Part shown: positions 55,230-64,000 of the stretch, in pieces
How positions within the stretch are numbered: position 1 is the first letter of the stretch
Layout of the letters: every line of letters starts with the position of its first letter
From: Rosettibacter firmus
GTDB lineage: Bacteria; Bacteroidota; Ignavibacteria; Ignavibacteriales; Melioribacteraceae
Assembly: GCF_036860695.1 (NCBI RefSeq)
Contig: NZ_JAYKGJ010000001.1
Coordinates: 806,001-870,000, forward strand
Reading direction: 5' to 3'
DNA: 64,000 nucleotides
Position numbers and translations under genes: made by a program
The notes under the pieces: model-generated
The model's input: only the letters and a program-made list of their open reading frames with translations
What the model was told of the DNA's origin: nothing
Databases searched by the model: none

Positions 55230-56447
55230 ATGAAAATTCACGAATATCAAGCAAAAGAAATCTTAAAAAAATTCAATGTCCCAGTACAGGATGGAATTGC
55301 AATTAATGATATTTCCAACTTTGACAATGCAATATCAGAGTTGCAATCACGAGGAATAAATCAATTTGTTGTTAAATCACAAATACATGCAGGTGGGCGA
55401 GGTAAAGGAAAAATTTATAATGTTAATAATAAAGATGAATTAATATTAGAAGGTGGTGTTAAATTCACTACTTCTGTAGAAAAAGCAAAAGAATATGCTT
55501 CAAAAATGCTCGGTAATTTAATTGTAACTCATCAAACAGGACCAGAAGGAAAAGTAGTAAAAACAATTTTTATAGCCGAAGGACTCGATTACAAAAAGGA
55601 ATTATATCTTGGAATTTTACTCGATAGGAGTGTTTCAAAAAATGTTATTATGGCTTCAACTGAAGGTGGGGTTGAAATTGAAACTGTAGCAGCAGAAACT
55701 CCAGAAAAAATTCTAAAAATATGGATTGATCCATTCATTGGTTTACAACCTTATCAAGCAAGGGAACTTGCATTTGGATTGGGACTTAATGGAACTGCAT
55801 ATAAAAATTTTATTCCATTTATAATGAACTTATATAAAGCATATGAAGAAACCGATGCATCACTTCTTGAAATTAATCCACTGATTATTACTAATGATGA
55901 TAGAGTTATTGCATTAGATGCAAAAATGAATTTTGACGACAATGCATTATTCCGTCATCCTGAAATAGTTGCACTTCGAGATCTTAATGAGGAAGAACCT
56001 TTAGAAATTGAAGCTTCGAAATACAATTTAAATTATATTAAACTTGATGGTAATGTGGGATGCATGGTTAATGGTGCTGGACTTGCAATGGCAACTATGG
56101 ACATCATCAAATTAGCAGGAGGCGAACCTGCAAATTTTCTTGATGTTGGCGGAACAGCAAACAAAGAAACAGTTGCAAATGGATTTAAAATAATTCTTTC
56201 AGATCCAAATGTTAAAGCAATATTGATTAACATATTTGGTGGTATTGTTCGATGCGATAGAGTAGCTCAAGGCATCATTGAAGCAGTAAAAGAAATTAAT
56301 GTAAAAATTCCAGTTGTAATTCGACTTGACGGAACAAATGCAGAGCTGGCAAAAGAACTTCTTGAAAACTCAGGTTTAAATTTTGAAGTAGCATCATCTT
56401 TAAAAGATGCTGCATATAAAGTAACTGCTGTGCTTGGAAAAAATTAA
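55230..56447 (+). CDS. sucC: Succinyl-CoA ligase, ADP-forming, beta subunit
   Basis: 405 residues. The N-terminal ATP-grasp domain has MKIHEYQAKEILKKFNVP, KSQIHAGGRGKGKI and LEINPLIIT. The C-terminal CoA-ligase domain has LDGNVGCMVNGAGLAMATMD, DVGGTA and NIFGGIVRCD. With SucD it converts succinyl-CoA to succinate with ATP formation in the TCA cycle. No sucD is adjacent, so the alpha subunit is encoded elsewhere. Confidence 0.95.
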   Translation: MKIHEYQAKEILKKFNVPVQDGIAINDISNFDNAISELQSRGINQFVVKSQIHAGGRGKGKIYNVNNKDELILEGGVKFTTSVEKAKEYASKMLGNLIVTHQTGPEGKVVKTIFIAEGLDYKKELYLGILLDRSVSKNVIMASTEGGVEIETVAAETPEKILKIWIDPFIGLQPYQARELAFGLGLNGTAYKNFIPFIMNLYKAYEETDASLLEINPLIITNDDRVIALDAKMNFDDNALFRHPEIVALRDLNEEEPLEIEASKYNLNYIKLDGNVGCMVNGAGLAMATMDIIKLAGGEPANFLDVGGTANKETVANGFKIILSDPNVKAILINIFGGIVRCDRVAQGIIEAVKEINVKIPVVIRLDGTNAELAKELLENSGLNFEVASSLKDAAYKVTAVLGKN

Positions 56448-56509
56448 CTGAATAAAGTAAAGTTTATGCAGTAATAAAAACTTAGTAATTAAAATCTGGA
56501 AACAATTTC

Positions 56510-56881
56510 ATGATTGAAATTAGAATTACAATCGAAGCTTTTATGTCGATACTGGTTGAAAAAATGAAAATCGAATTGAAGCACAGGCAACGAAGTGGAT
56601 TAATACCAGTAGGATTAAAACTTGAAGAACTAAATTATTCACAATTCATAAAAATAGTAGAAGCTTCTATTTTTGATACTCTGTTTATGCTTCCCATCGA
56701 TTTAGTAATTCATGATAATAACATAACTTACATAATAACAGAAGCAGTAAAATCACTTGGAAAAATCTTTAAGAAAGATGAATTATTTTTATACAATAAA
56801 AAGAATGCAAAGAAAATTGTTGATACAGTAATCAAATTTCTATCAGAAAAAATTAAAACAACTGACTTTCATAATAATTAA
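56510..56881 (+). CDS. Unknown small protein
   Basis: 123 residues, no export signal. Mixed helix and strand (ELKHRQRSGLIPVGLKLEELN, IDLVIHDNNITYIITEAVKSLGK), with a Lys-rich C-terminus. I recognise no family. A later start at the twelfth codon (MSILVEKM) is possible. It lies between sucC (62 bases upstream) and cydA (42 bases downstream), with no clear functional link to either. Confidence 0.5.
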   Translation: MIEIRITIEAFMSILVEKMKIELKHRQRSGLIPVGLKLEELNYSQFIKIVEASIFDTLFMLPIDLVIHDNNITYIITEAVKSLGKIFKKDELFLYNKKNAKKIVDTVIKFLSEKIKTTDFHNN

Positions 56882-56923
56882 TCGTAATATAAACCATAAT
56901 TTAATTGATGCAGGAGAATTAAT

Positions 56924-58258
56924 ATGGATCCAGTTCTACTTGCACGCATACAATTTGCTTTAACTGTAGGATTCCATTTTATATTTCCCCCATTGAGTAT
57001 TGGACTTGCCTGGCTACTTGTGATTATTGAAGCAATTGGATGGAAAAGAAATGATGAAACTTATGTAATGCTTGGAAACTTTTTTGGAAAAATACTTGGA
57101 CTAATATTCGCTATGGGAGTTGCAACTGGTATTGTAATGGAATTTCAATTCGGCACCAATTGGGCTGAATATTCAAAATTTGTTGGCGATGTATTTGGAG
57201 CTCCACTTGCTGCCGAAGGTATTTTTGCTTTTTTTCTTGAATCAACTTTTTTAGGACTCTACATATTTGGAAGGAATAAAGTTTCTAAAGGTGTTCATTG
57301 GTTTTCAATTCTAATGGTTGCAATAGGTGCAACAATTTCTGCATTCTGGATACTGGTAGCAAATTCATGGCAACAAACTCCAGCAGGTTATGTAATTAAA
57401 AATGGTAGAGCAGAACTTATAGATTTCTGGGCAGCAGTTTTTAATCCTTCAACATTACCAAGATTTTTTCATACATTTTTAGCTTCATTAATCTCTGGCG
57501 CTTTCTTAATGATTGGAATTTCTGCATACCTCATATTAAATAATAAAGAAACTGATGCTGCAAAAAAATCATTAAAATTAGCTTTGATCTTTGGATTTAT
57601 TGTTTCTGTACTTCAATTATTCCCTTCTGGACATGAACATGGACAGCAGGTTGCACGTACACAACCAGAAAAATTTGCTGCTATTCAAGGTTTATACACA
57701 TCAAAATCTAAAGCACCAATAGCTATTTTTGCTATACCATTCGATAACCCTCCTGAATTAAAAGTACCAATTGAAATTCCGGGCTTACTAAGCTGGTTAG
57801 CATTTGGAGATATCAACGCTAAAATAAAAGGTATTAATGAATTTCCTGATGATGAAATACCACCACTCTTTTTAACTTTTGTTTCTTATCATAATATGGT
57901 TTTACTGGGAATTTATTTTATTTTAATTACTGCGCTTGGCACTTACTATTTATGGAAGAAAAAATTGTGGAATAAAACCAGACTTCTTAAAATTTATGTC
58001 TGGTCAATACCTTTACCTGTAATTGCATGCGAGTTAGGCTGGATAGCAGCTGAAGTTGGAAGACAACCCTGGATTGTATATAAATTATTAAAAACCAGCG
58101 ATGCTGCTTCAATTACTGTATCATCTGGTGAAATTTTATTTTCCATAATTTTATTTGGTATAATTTATTTATTTCTCTTTTCACTCTTTCTTTATGTATT
58201 AATTAAAAAGATGAAACATGGACCTGAACCATTAAATTCACAGGAGGCTCTGATATGA
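56924..58258 (+). CDS. cydA: Cytochrome bd oxidase subunit I
   Basis: 444 residues with nine or so membrane helices. The N-terminal LARIQFALTVGFHFIFPPLSIGLAWLL contains the His ligand of heme b595, GHEHGQQVARTQPEKFAAIQGLY is the quinol-site loop, and GWIAAEVGRQPW near residue 379 is the family signature. The quinol loop is short, as in the CydA forms with a short Q-loop. The oxidase reduces oxygen with high affinity and without proton pumping, suiting low oxygen. ATGA overlap with cydB. Confidence 0.95.
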   Translation: MDPVLLARIQFALTVGFHFIFPPLSIGLAWLLVIIEAIGWKRNDETYVMLGNFFGKILGLIFAMGVATGIVMEFQFGTNWAEYSKFVGDVFGAPLAAEGIFAFFLESTFLGLYIFGRNKVSKGVHWFSILMVAIGATISAFWILVANSWQQTPAGYVIKNGRAELIDFWAAVFNPSTLPRFFHTFLASLISGAFLMIGISAYLILNNKETDAAKKSLKLALIFGFIVSVLQLFPSGHEHGQQVARTQPEKFAAIQGLYTSKSKAPIAIFAIPFDNPPELKVPIEIPGLLSWLAFGDINAKIKGINEFPDDEIPPLFLTFVSYHNMVLLGIYFILITALGTYYLWKKKLWNKTRLLKIYVWSIPLPVIACELGWIAAEVGRQPWIVYKLLKTSDAASITVSSGEILFSIILFGIIYLFLFSLFLYVLIKKMKHGPEPLNSQEALI

Positions 58259-59274
58259 TAGACCTCAATACAATCTGGTTTATATTAATTGCAATTTTAA
58301 TTGCTGGATATGCAATCTTAGATGGCTTTGATCTTGGAGTTGGTATTCTTCATCTTTTTACAAAAGACGAAAGTGAGAAAAAAATTAATTTAAATGCAAT
58401 TGGTCCAGTGTGGGATGGAAATGAAGTATGGCTTATAACAGCAGGTGGTGCATTATTTGCTGCATTCCCAATTGTATATGCAACAGTTTTTAGCTCTTTT
58501 TATATTGCTTTAATGCTATTATTAACTGCTCTTATTTTTCGTGCTGTTTCTTTTGAATTTAGAGGGAAAGTAGATTCTATTACATTTAAAAAAGTATGGG
58601 ACTATGCTTTTGGTCTAGGAAGTCTATTTGCAGCTTTATTACTGAGTGTTGCTTATGGAAATATATTAAAAGGGATTCCAATTGATGAAAATAAAATTTT
58701 CCATGGATCTTTTTTTAGTTTGCTAAATCCATATGCAATTGTTATAGGATTAACAGGAGTAGTTCTTTTTATAATGCACGGTGCAATCTATATGACATTG
58801 AAAACCGAAGAGACACAACTTCAAAGAATGACTAAATGGGCAACTTCTTGCTGGATGGCATTTATTATTCTTTATTTAGTAGCAACATTTCTTACATTTT
58901 TCTATTCAGGATTCTTATTCGAGAATATAACAGAAAATCCTTTATTCTGGATTTTATTTTTATTATTACTTCTGTCCATAGTATATATTCCTTTGGGCTT
59001 GAAGAGTCAACAATACTTTAAAAGTTTTATTGCTTCTTCACTAATAATATTTTCTGCATTTTCATTAAGTGCATTAAGTTTATATCCAAGATTGGTTCCA
59101 TCAAGCATTAATCTAAATTATAGTTTAAATGCTTATAATGCTTCTTCTTCACAATACACATTAAAAACTATGCTAATTATTGCAATCATTGGAATGCCTG
59201 TAGTTATAGCTTATACAATATTTATCTACAGAATATTTAAGGGAAAAGTTGTTATAACTAAAGATAGCTATTAG
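58255..59274 (+). CDS. cydB: Cytochrome bd oxidase subunit II
   Basis: 339 residues with eight or nine membrane helices. DGFDLGVGILHLF and GPVWDGNEVWLITAGGALFAAFP near the N-terminus are the subunit II signatures. It pairs with CydA to form the quinol oxidase. A Shine-Dalgarno sequence (CACAGGAGG) lies within the end of cydA. No cydX-like small ORF or cydDC genes are visible downstream; rfbA begins 46 bases later. Confidence 0.94.
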   Translation: MIDLNTIWFILIAILIAGYAILDGFDLGVGILHLFTKDESEKKINLNAIGPVWDGNEVWLITAGGALFAAFPIVYATVFSSFYIALMLLLTALIFRAVSFEFRGKVDSITFKKVWDYAFGLGSLFAALLLSVAYGNILKGIPIDENKIFHGSFFSLLNPYAIVIGLTGVVLFIMHGAIYMTLKTEETQLQRMTKWATSCWMAFIILYLVATFLTFFYSGFLFENITENPLFWILFLLLLLSIVYIPLGLKSQQYFKSFIASSLIIFSAFSLSALSLYPRLVPSSINLNYSLNAYNASSSQYTLKTMLIIAIIGMPVVIAYTIFIYRIFKGKVVITKDSY

Positions 59275-59319
59275 CATGTAAATCATTTTTTTAAAAACAT
59301 TCAATATAACGAGGATCAA

Positions 59320-60183
59320 ATGAAAGGAATTGTACTTGCAGGTGGTTCGGGAACAAGAATGTATCCAATTTCAAAAGTTTATAGTAAACAATTAACATTA
59401 ATTTATGATAAACCATTAATCTATTATCCTATTTCGGTTTTAATGCTTGGTGGTATAAGAGAAATATTAATCATATCAAATCCAGAAACTATACCTTTAT
59501 ATCAAAAACTTTTCGAAGATGGATCACATTTAGGATTAAAAATTAGTTATGAAATTCAAGTTGCTCCAAATGGAATAGCAGAATCATTTATTATTGGAGA
59601 AAAATTTATAGCTCAGGATTCTGTTACATTAATTTTAGGCGATAATATTTTTTATGGAAAACTTGATTTCTTTTATAAAGCATTAAATCACAATAAAAAA
59701 GGAGCAACAATATTTGCATATCAGGTAAACGATCCCCATCGTTATGGAATAGTTGAATTTGATCAAAATGGTAAAGCTATCAGCATCGAAGAAAAACCTA
59801 AAAATCCAAAATCAAATTATGCAGTACCAGGTCTGTATGTTTATGATAACAAAGTTGTTAATATTGCAAAAAATTTAAAACCATCAAGCAGAGGTGAATT
59901 AGAAATTACTGATGTTAATAAAGCCTATTTAGATTTAGGTGAATTGCATGTTGAAAAAATTGGAAGAGGAGTTGCTTGGCTTGATACTGGAACACCAGAA
60001 GCATTATTAAAAGCTTCTCAATTTTTTGGTGTTATTGAAGATCGACAGGGACTAAAGGTAGCATGTCTCGAAGAAATTGCTTATCAAAAAGGATTTATTT
60101 CAAAATCAGAGTTTAAAAAAGTAGTGGAAAATATTCCTAAATCACTTTATAGAGATTATCTCGAAAAAATTCTGGATGAATAA
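59320..60183 (+). CDS. rfbA: Glucose-1-phosphate thymidylyltransferase
   Basis: 287 residues, standard length. MKGIVLAGGSGTRMYPIS is the nucleotide-binding N-terminus; LILGDNIFYG, EEKPKNPKSNYAVPGLYVYD and GRGVAWLDTGTPEALL are the other family motifs. It makes dTDP-glucose for rhamnose and related sugars. The usual KQLLPVYDKP segment reads KQLTLIYDKP, a small change near the dTTP site. The other rhamnose-pathway genes are not adjacent. Confidence 0.93.
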   Translation: MKGIVLAGGSGTRMYPISKVYSKQLTLIYDKPLIYYPISVLMLGGIREILIISNPETIPLYQKLFEDGSHLGLKISYEIQVAPNGIAESFIIGEKFIAQDSVTLILGDNIFYGKLDFFYKALNHNKKGATIFAYQVNDPHRYGIVEFDQNGKAISIEEKPKNPKSNYAVPGLYVYDNKVVNIAKNLKPSSRGELEITDVNKAYLDLGELHVEKIGRGVAWLDTGTPEALLKASQFFGVIEDRQGLKVACLEEIAYQKGFISKSEFKKVVENIPKSLYRDYLEKILDE

Positions 60184-60193
60184 TTTTTAAAAA

Positions 60194-60727
60194 TTATCTC
60201 TTTCTCTGATACTTACCAACAAGTTGTGCAGTTGCTTTTATATGTCCTTTCATTGCATCGAGTAATTGTTTTTTGGTTGCACCTTCTTTTAATGATAAAA
60301 CTATATCCAGAGCATAAAGTTTGAAAAAGTATCTATGAACTCCAGAAGGTGGGCATGGACCACCATAACCTTTTCGATGCCAATCATTTAATCCTTCAAT
60401 AGCTCCTTTTGGCAATAAATTTTTGTTCGATGCTGCTTCTTTAAATTCATTAACCTCAGGTGGAATATTAAAAACAATCCAGTGTACCCAATCACCAATT
60501 GGAGCATCTGGATCATCATTTATTAATGCAAGTGATTTAATGCCTTCAGGAATACCACTCCAGCTCAATGGAGGAGAAATATTTTCACCATCACATGTAT
60601 ATTTTGATGGTATCATCTCGCCATCTTTAAAAGCAGAAGATGTAATCTTAAAACTCATTTTATTCTCTCCATTTATAAAAATTAATATGAAAATCAAAAA
60701 TGCAAAACTGTTCTTTCTGAGTTTCAT
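60194..60727 (-). CDS. YbhB/YbcL-family PEBP protein
   Basis: 177 residues from the first ATG, which gives an N-terminal hydrophobic segment (FAFLIFILIFI) and hence a likely exported form. An internal ATG at 60658 has a better ribosome-binding site (GGAGAG) and would give a cytosolic protein of 154 residues, close to the usual length. The PEBP motifs DPDAPIGDWVHWIVFNIP and YGGPCPPSGVHRYFFKLYALD are present. The family binds phospholipid-like ligands; cellular role unknown. Confidence 0.85.
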   Translation of the reverse strand: MKLRKNSFAFLIFILIFINGENKMSFKITSSAFKDGEMIPSKYTCDGENISPPLSWSGIPEGIKSLALINDDPDAPIGDWVHWIVFNIPPEVNEFKEAASNKNLLPKGAIEGLNDWHRKGYGGPCPPSGVHRYFFKLYALDIVLSLKEGATKKQLLDAMKGHIKATAQLVGKYQRKR

Positions 60728-60732
60728 AATTA

Positions 60733-61482
60733 TTATTCATTTATTACTTCAACAACATTTTTAGCAAAAAATTTGGGGAACTTTCTTATTACACAATGAG
60801 CAATCATTTCTGCAACTTCTTCCGTTTTCAAATAATTAGTATTAATAACAACATGATAAAGAAGTGGATCTTCAATATCTTTATGAAAATATTTCCATAT
60901 ATAATTCTTACGAGCTTCATCTTCTCCTTTAATAAAATCTGCAGCAGTTTTATAATCAATATTATATAATCTACAAGCATTTTCGATTCTATAATTTAAA
61001 GGTGCAACAAGTCGCACATGAAATGTATTTGGTTTTTTTGCTGTAATAATGTTTGCACCTCTACCTACAATAATAACGTTTCCATAATCTGCCAGTTTTA
61101 AAATGGTTTGAGAAATTTTATGTAGTAGTAAAATCTTATTAGGATTAATCCCGAGAATTTCTCCAAACCAGGTTTCGATCTTAGGTGGTTTCTCTTCATC
61201 AATAAATTTTCTGAAATGATCTGGTAAGTTGTGATCTGCCATAATTTTTTCTATCAACTCTCTATCAAAATATGTCCAGTCATTATAACCTTCAATTGCT
61301 CGCGCATTTAAATACTCAATCAATTTTTCACAAATAGCAACAGCTCCTATTCCTGTTTGTCGTGAAAGTGTAATTGTTGGACCGGGATTAAGTTTTCTTT
61401 TTTGTTCTTTTGCTTCTTCAGAAGCTTCATAATGTTTCTCGATATAGAGACGAGCTTTTTCGTATGCGCCCAGGACTTTCAT
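60733..61482 (-). CDS. Cytidylate-kinase-like family protein
   Basis: 249 residues from the ATG at 61482, preceded by GGAGG at five bases; an in-frame ATG 14 codons earlier lacks that support. TITLSRQTGIGAVAICEKLIEYL occupies the P-loop position, but the usual GxxGxGKS/T lysine is absent, as in the cytidylate-kinase-like family (PF13189). VIIVGRGANIITAK and HVRLVAP are also typical. Nucleotide binding is likely; CMP kinase activity is uncertain. Confidence 0.82.
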   Translation of the reverse strand: MKVLGAYEKARLYIEKHYEASEEAKEQKRKLNPGPTITLSRQTGIGAVAICEKLIEYLNARAIEGYNDWTYFDRELIEKIMADHNLPDHFRKFIDEEKPPKIETWFGEILGINPNKILLLHKISQTILKLADYGNVIIVGRGANIITAKKPNTFHVRLVAPLNYRIENACRLYNIDYKTAADFIKGEDEARKNYIWKYFHKDIEDPLLYHVVINTNYLKTEEVAEMIAHCVIRKFPKFFAKNVVEVINE

Positions 61483-61566
61483 AAAACCTCCAAAGTATTT
61501 TGAATATGGAGGAGAGGAAAACAACTGAAATAAATGTAATAAAAAGATTGAATAATGTGAATGGTT

Positions 61567-61612
61567 TAAAAACTCTCCCTCAAAAAAATTTTTAGAAAAT
61601 AAGAGGGAGAGT
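61567..61612 (-). terminator. Intrinsic terminator after the amidase gene
   Basis: ACTCTCCCTC (61572-61581) and GAGGGAGAGT (61603-61612) form a perfect 10-bp stem with a 21-base loop. On the minus strand a run of five T follows. It lies ten bases past the amidase stop. Confidence 0.75.
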
Positions 61613-61621
61613 CTTATAAAA

Positions 61622-63271
61622 TTATTTAAATAATGGTGGATGTTTTTTATGGAAGTTTGTTACATCTTGAAAAAATTTTGCGAAAGCTATTAATCTTTCT
61701 TCATCAAATAGATTAGCAATAAATGTAAAACTTGTTGGTGTTCCTTTATCAATGAATCCATTAGGTACAACAACGCAAGGATGTCCAGTTAAGTTTGTAG
61801 TAAGTAAATTATTTCCTTTCCATGATGGTGCAATGTATATATCAACTTTATCAAAAATTTTTTTCATCTCTTGAATTAACATAAATCTAATTCGATTAGC
61901 ATTAATATATTCTACAGCAGGTATAAATCGAGACGCACGAAATACATTAGGCCATGCATTTTTAATTTGTCTTTTTAATAAATCATCTTTATTTGAACGA
62001 GTAAGCTCATCAAATGCAGCAGCAGCCTCTGCAACAAGTATTATTGCTAAATCTTCTGTAGAAATTTCCGGTAATTCAACAGGAATTAATTCTACGCCAA
62101 GTTCCTTTAATTTCAAAAGAGCAATTGAATCATTTTTATGAAATGGATAATTACTATCAAAATCATTTTTCAAATAACCAACTCGAATTTTTTTAATATC
62201 AATTTCTGGTTTATAATTAAAAGCTGCATCATAAATTGTTGGATCAATATTATCAGTTCCTCTTATTGCATCAAACACAATAGCAAGGTCTTCTGCATAT
62301 CTGCAAATAATTCCTAATTTATCCATCGACCAGCTTAAAGCCATAGCACCTGTTCGGCTAACTCTACCATACGTAGGTCTTAAACCTGTTACACCACATA
62401 CAGTTGAAGGAGAAACAATTGATCCCCAGGTTTCTGATCCAATTGCAAATGGAATTAAACCTGCAGAAACCGAAGCTGCTGAACCAGCTGAAGAACCACT
62501 GGAACCTTTTGTTGTATCCCATGGATTTCTTGTCATTCCACCAAACCAAACATCTCCCCACGCTAATGCACCTAATGAAAGTTTTGCTACCAAAACAGCA
62601 CCAGCATCGTGTAATTTTTTTATCACAGTTGCATCTTCGTCAATTATTTGATCCTGATATGGTTCAGCTCCCCATGTGGTTTTGTATTTTTTTGTTGATA
62701 ACAAATCTTTCACTCCATAAGGTATACCATGTAACATCCCTCTATATTTCCCCTGAGCAATTTCTTCATCAGCTTTTTTTGCTTCTTCAAGTGCTCGTTC
62801 TTCTGTTAAGGTTACTACGCTATATAACTTCGGCCCAAATTTTTTTAATCGTTCTAAAAAGAATTTTGTAAGTTGAGTTGAAGTGATTTTTCTTGTTTTT
62901 ATTAAATATGCCAGCTCACCAATTGAATAGTAAGCTAAATCATCAGGATTTTCTGGAAGCTTAGTATAACTATAATCATTAAAGGAAATTTGTTGTTGTA
63001 CATTGTTAATTTTGAAACCAGCAGGAACAGGATTAAATTGAATTGCTGGAGGGATACTATTATCAATTTTGATTTTACGAATATTTAAATAATTTGCTAA
63101 TTGTTCATTCAAAGCATCAAGCATCGAATCTCGTTCTGCATCTGTAAATTCAAGCCCAATTATTTTTTCTGCATTAACTACATTTTCTTTTGTGATCTTT
63201 TCTTGAGCATTTATGCTTTGAAGTATGCCATAAAATAATAACAGAATAAAAACCTTTAAGACTAACTTCAT
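61622..63271 (-). CDS. Exported amidase (amidase-signature family)
   Basis: 549 residues with a signal peptide (about 1-22). The amidase-signature core has the catalytic Lys in GIPYGVKDLLST (near residue 190), GGMTRNPWDTTKGSSGSSAG with the cis-Ser, and GSETWGSIVSPSTVCG with the nucleophile Ser in the WGSI position, where most relatives have GGSI. The protein would hydrolyse amides in the periplasm; substrate unknown. A terminator follows it. Confidence 0.88.
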   Translation of the reverse strand: MKLVLKVFILLLFYGILQSINAQEKITKENVVNAEKIIGLEFTDAERDSMLDALNEQLANYLNIRKIKIDNSIPPAIQFNPVPAGFKINNVQQQISFNDYSYTKLPENPDDLAYYSIGELAYLIKTRKITSTQLTKFFLERLKKFGPKLYSVVTLTEERALEEAKKADEEIAQGKYRGMLHGIPYGVKDLLSTKKYKTTWGAEPYQDQIIDEDATVIKKLHDAGAVLVAKLSLGALAWGDVWFGGMTRNPWDTTKGSSGSSAGSAASVSAGLIPFAIGSETWGSIVSPSTVCGVTGLRPTYGRVSRTGAMALSWSMDKLGIICRYAEDLAIVFDAIRGTDNIDPTIYDAAFNYKPEIDIKKIRVGYLKNDFDSNYPFHKNDSIALLKLKELGVELIPVELPEISTEDLAIILVAEAAAAFDELTRSNKDDLLKRQIKNAWPNVFRASRFIPAVEYINANRIRFMLIQEMKKIFDKVDIYIAPSWKGNNLLTTNLTGHPCVVVPNGFIDKGTPTSFTFIANLFDEERLIAFAKFFQDVTNFHKKHPPLFK

Positions 63272-63296
63272 GGTTTTAGACCTTATGATTTTAATG

Positions 63297-64000
63297 TTAT
63301 AAAATAACTTTCAAAATTTTTATAGAATTCTTTTTCAAAGAAAATCTGATAGTATTTTTTGTAAACTGAATTTCTTTCAAATTTTCCTCGAGTATATTTG
63401 ATTCATAAACTCGAGATGGATTAAAAGGTAAGCTTAATTCTACTTCACTATCTTTTCCAGTAGATTCGTAGATTGTAATTAAAAATGCATTTGCATCTTC
63501 TTCTGATTGTTTCATTGAAGTTAAAATTGCATTCTCAGGATTTATTTGAATAAATGAATGTGTTTCTGGTAAATCGCCCGAATGCAAATCTTCTGCAATA
63601 CAAAGAAGTGGATAATTAAATTCATATCCTTTGAAAACTGTTTCGCTCTGTTCAACTCTTTTTTCATGAGGATAAAGTGAATATTCAAATGAATGATTTC
63701 CTCTATCTGCTGTTGGGTCCGGCCATTGAGGAGAACGAAGCAAAGATAATCGCATAATATTTCCTTTTGTATCATATCCATATTTTGAGCGATTCAATAA
63801 ACTAATACCAAAATTATCATCTGATAAATCAGCCCATTTCTGAGCATTAACTTCCCATTTCCCTTTATCCCATTGAGCTTTCAAAGTTGTTGATCGTTTA
63901 ATAAATCCAAAAGGAATTTCATAAGTAGCTAAAGTATCGTAAACATTAAATGGGAATGAAACTTTTAGCATTGTTTTATTTTCCCACCATTCAATACTGG
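63297..64000 (-). CDS. Alpha-mannosidase, GH38 type, C-terminal fragment
   Basis: The frame is open to the right edge, so only the C-terminal 234 residues are visible. IEWWENKTMLKVSFPFNV, QKWADLSDDNFGISLLNRSKYGYD and LLRSPQWPDPTADRGNHSFEYSLYPH are characteristic of the C-terminal beta-sandwich region of GH38 alpha-mannosidases. The catalytic domain lies beyond the window. It ends 25 bases before the amidase start on the same strand. Confidence 0.85.
   Translation of the reverse strand, partial: SIEWWENKTMLKVSFPFNVYDTLATYEIPFGFIKRSTTLKAQWDKGKWEVNAQKWADLSDDNFGISLLNRSKYGYDTKGNIMRLSLLRSPQWPDPTADRGNHSFEYSLYPHEKRVEQSETVFKGYEFNYPLLCIAEDLHSGDLPETHSFIQINPENAILTSMKQSEEDANAFLITIYESTGKDSEVELSLPFNPSRVYESNILEENLKEIQFTKNTIRFSLKKNSIKILKVIL

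Noticed and set aside
1-64000. tRNA, rRNA, CRISPR, insertion sequences or prophage
   Set aside because: None recognised by eye in the gaps or among the coding sequences; a covariance-model scan could still find a small RNA.

Overview
The window is AT-rich DNA with dense, mostly short-spaced genes and no rRNA, tRNA, CRISPR array or insertion sequence that I can see. A protein with a C-terminal NPFNP-type secretion (T9SS) domain, a PorQ-like T9SS protein, many exported proteins with short hydrophobic signal peptides, and a TAnnTTTG-like promoter together suggest a bacterium of the Bacteroidota/Chlorobiota group, most likely Ignavibacteriota (Ignavibacterium/Melioribacter-like). That placement is inferred from gene style, not from a marker-gene comparison.

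Layout. 1-6178 (minus): envelope genes (HtpX, BamD, thioesterase, FG-GAP/VCBS protein, metalloprotease running off the left edge). 6335-8408: PorQ-like protein facing a TPR protein. 8466-14045 (minus): pyruvate dehydrogenase genes aceE-aceF and, behind a terminator, lpd. 14131-16438: CDF transporter, then SCO and PCu(A)C copper-delivery genes. 16675-28552 (plus): a regulated sulfate-assimilation operon. 28652-34224: two unknown genes and an exported pectin-degradation pair (esterase, pectinesterase). 34376-38374 (minus): serine hydrolase, LytS-type kinase, a degenerate kinase and a LytTR regulator. 38464-42925 (minus): mfd, a lipoprotein and a YbaK deacylase. 43158-48313 (plus): amino-sugar kinase, AmpG-like permease with a large insert, ABC transporter, LolA-like protein. 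48512-53807 (plus): receiver-HDOD / histidine kinase signalling cluster. 54016-64000: YceI, sucC, cydAB, rfbA, PEBP, a cytidylate-kinase-like protein, an amidase and a truncated alpha-mannosidase.

The most interesting region is 16675-28552. A promoter (TTGACT-17-TATATTTG) is followed by a 20-codon leader ORF containing Cys-Cys-Met-Cys. Its stop codon lies inside an 11-nt segment exactly complementary to the 5' arm and loop of a downstream intrinsic terminator. This is the classical trp-type attenuator layout, here with cysteine codons. A second, 46-codon ORF follows, ending in four consecutive Cys codons, with six Cys in its last eleven residues. Next come DUF2061, cysH, cysD, cysN, cysG-like, sulfite reductase, tusA, cysK, a ThiS-like carrier, metY, a MoeB/ThiF adenylyltransferase, dsrE2, a second tusA and a JAMM protease. 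The last part resembles the protein-thiocarboxylate homocysteine pathway known from Wolinella (HcyS/HcyF/HcyD with MetY). The carrier has four residues beyond its glycines, which is where a JAMM protease would be needed. The operon can therefore be read as sulfate to sulfide to cysteine and homocysteine under cysteine-responsive control.

Other points: a LytS-like kinase next to a paralogue that has lost its histidine and ATP-binding boxes; a receiver-HDOD pair in which one receiver has Gln in place of the phospho-Asp; a receiver fused to a degenerate HD-GYP domain; and an AmpG-like permease with an approximately 165-residue extramembrane insert.
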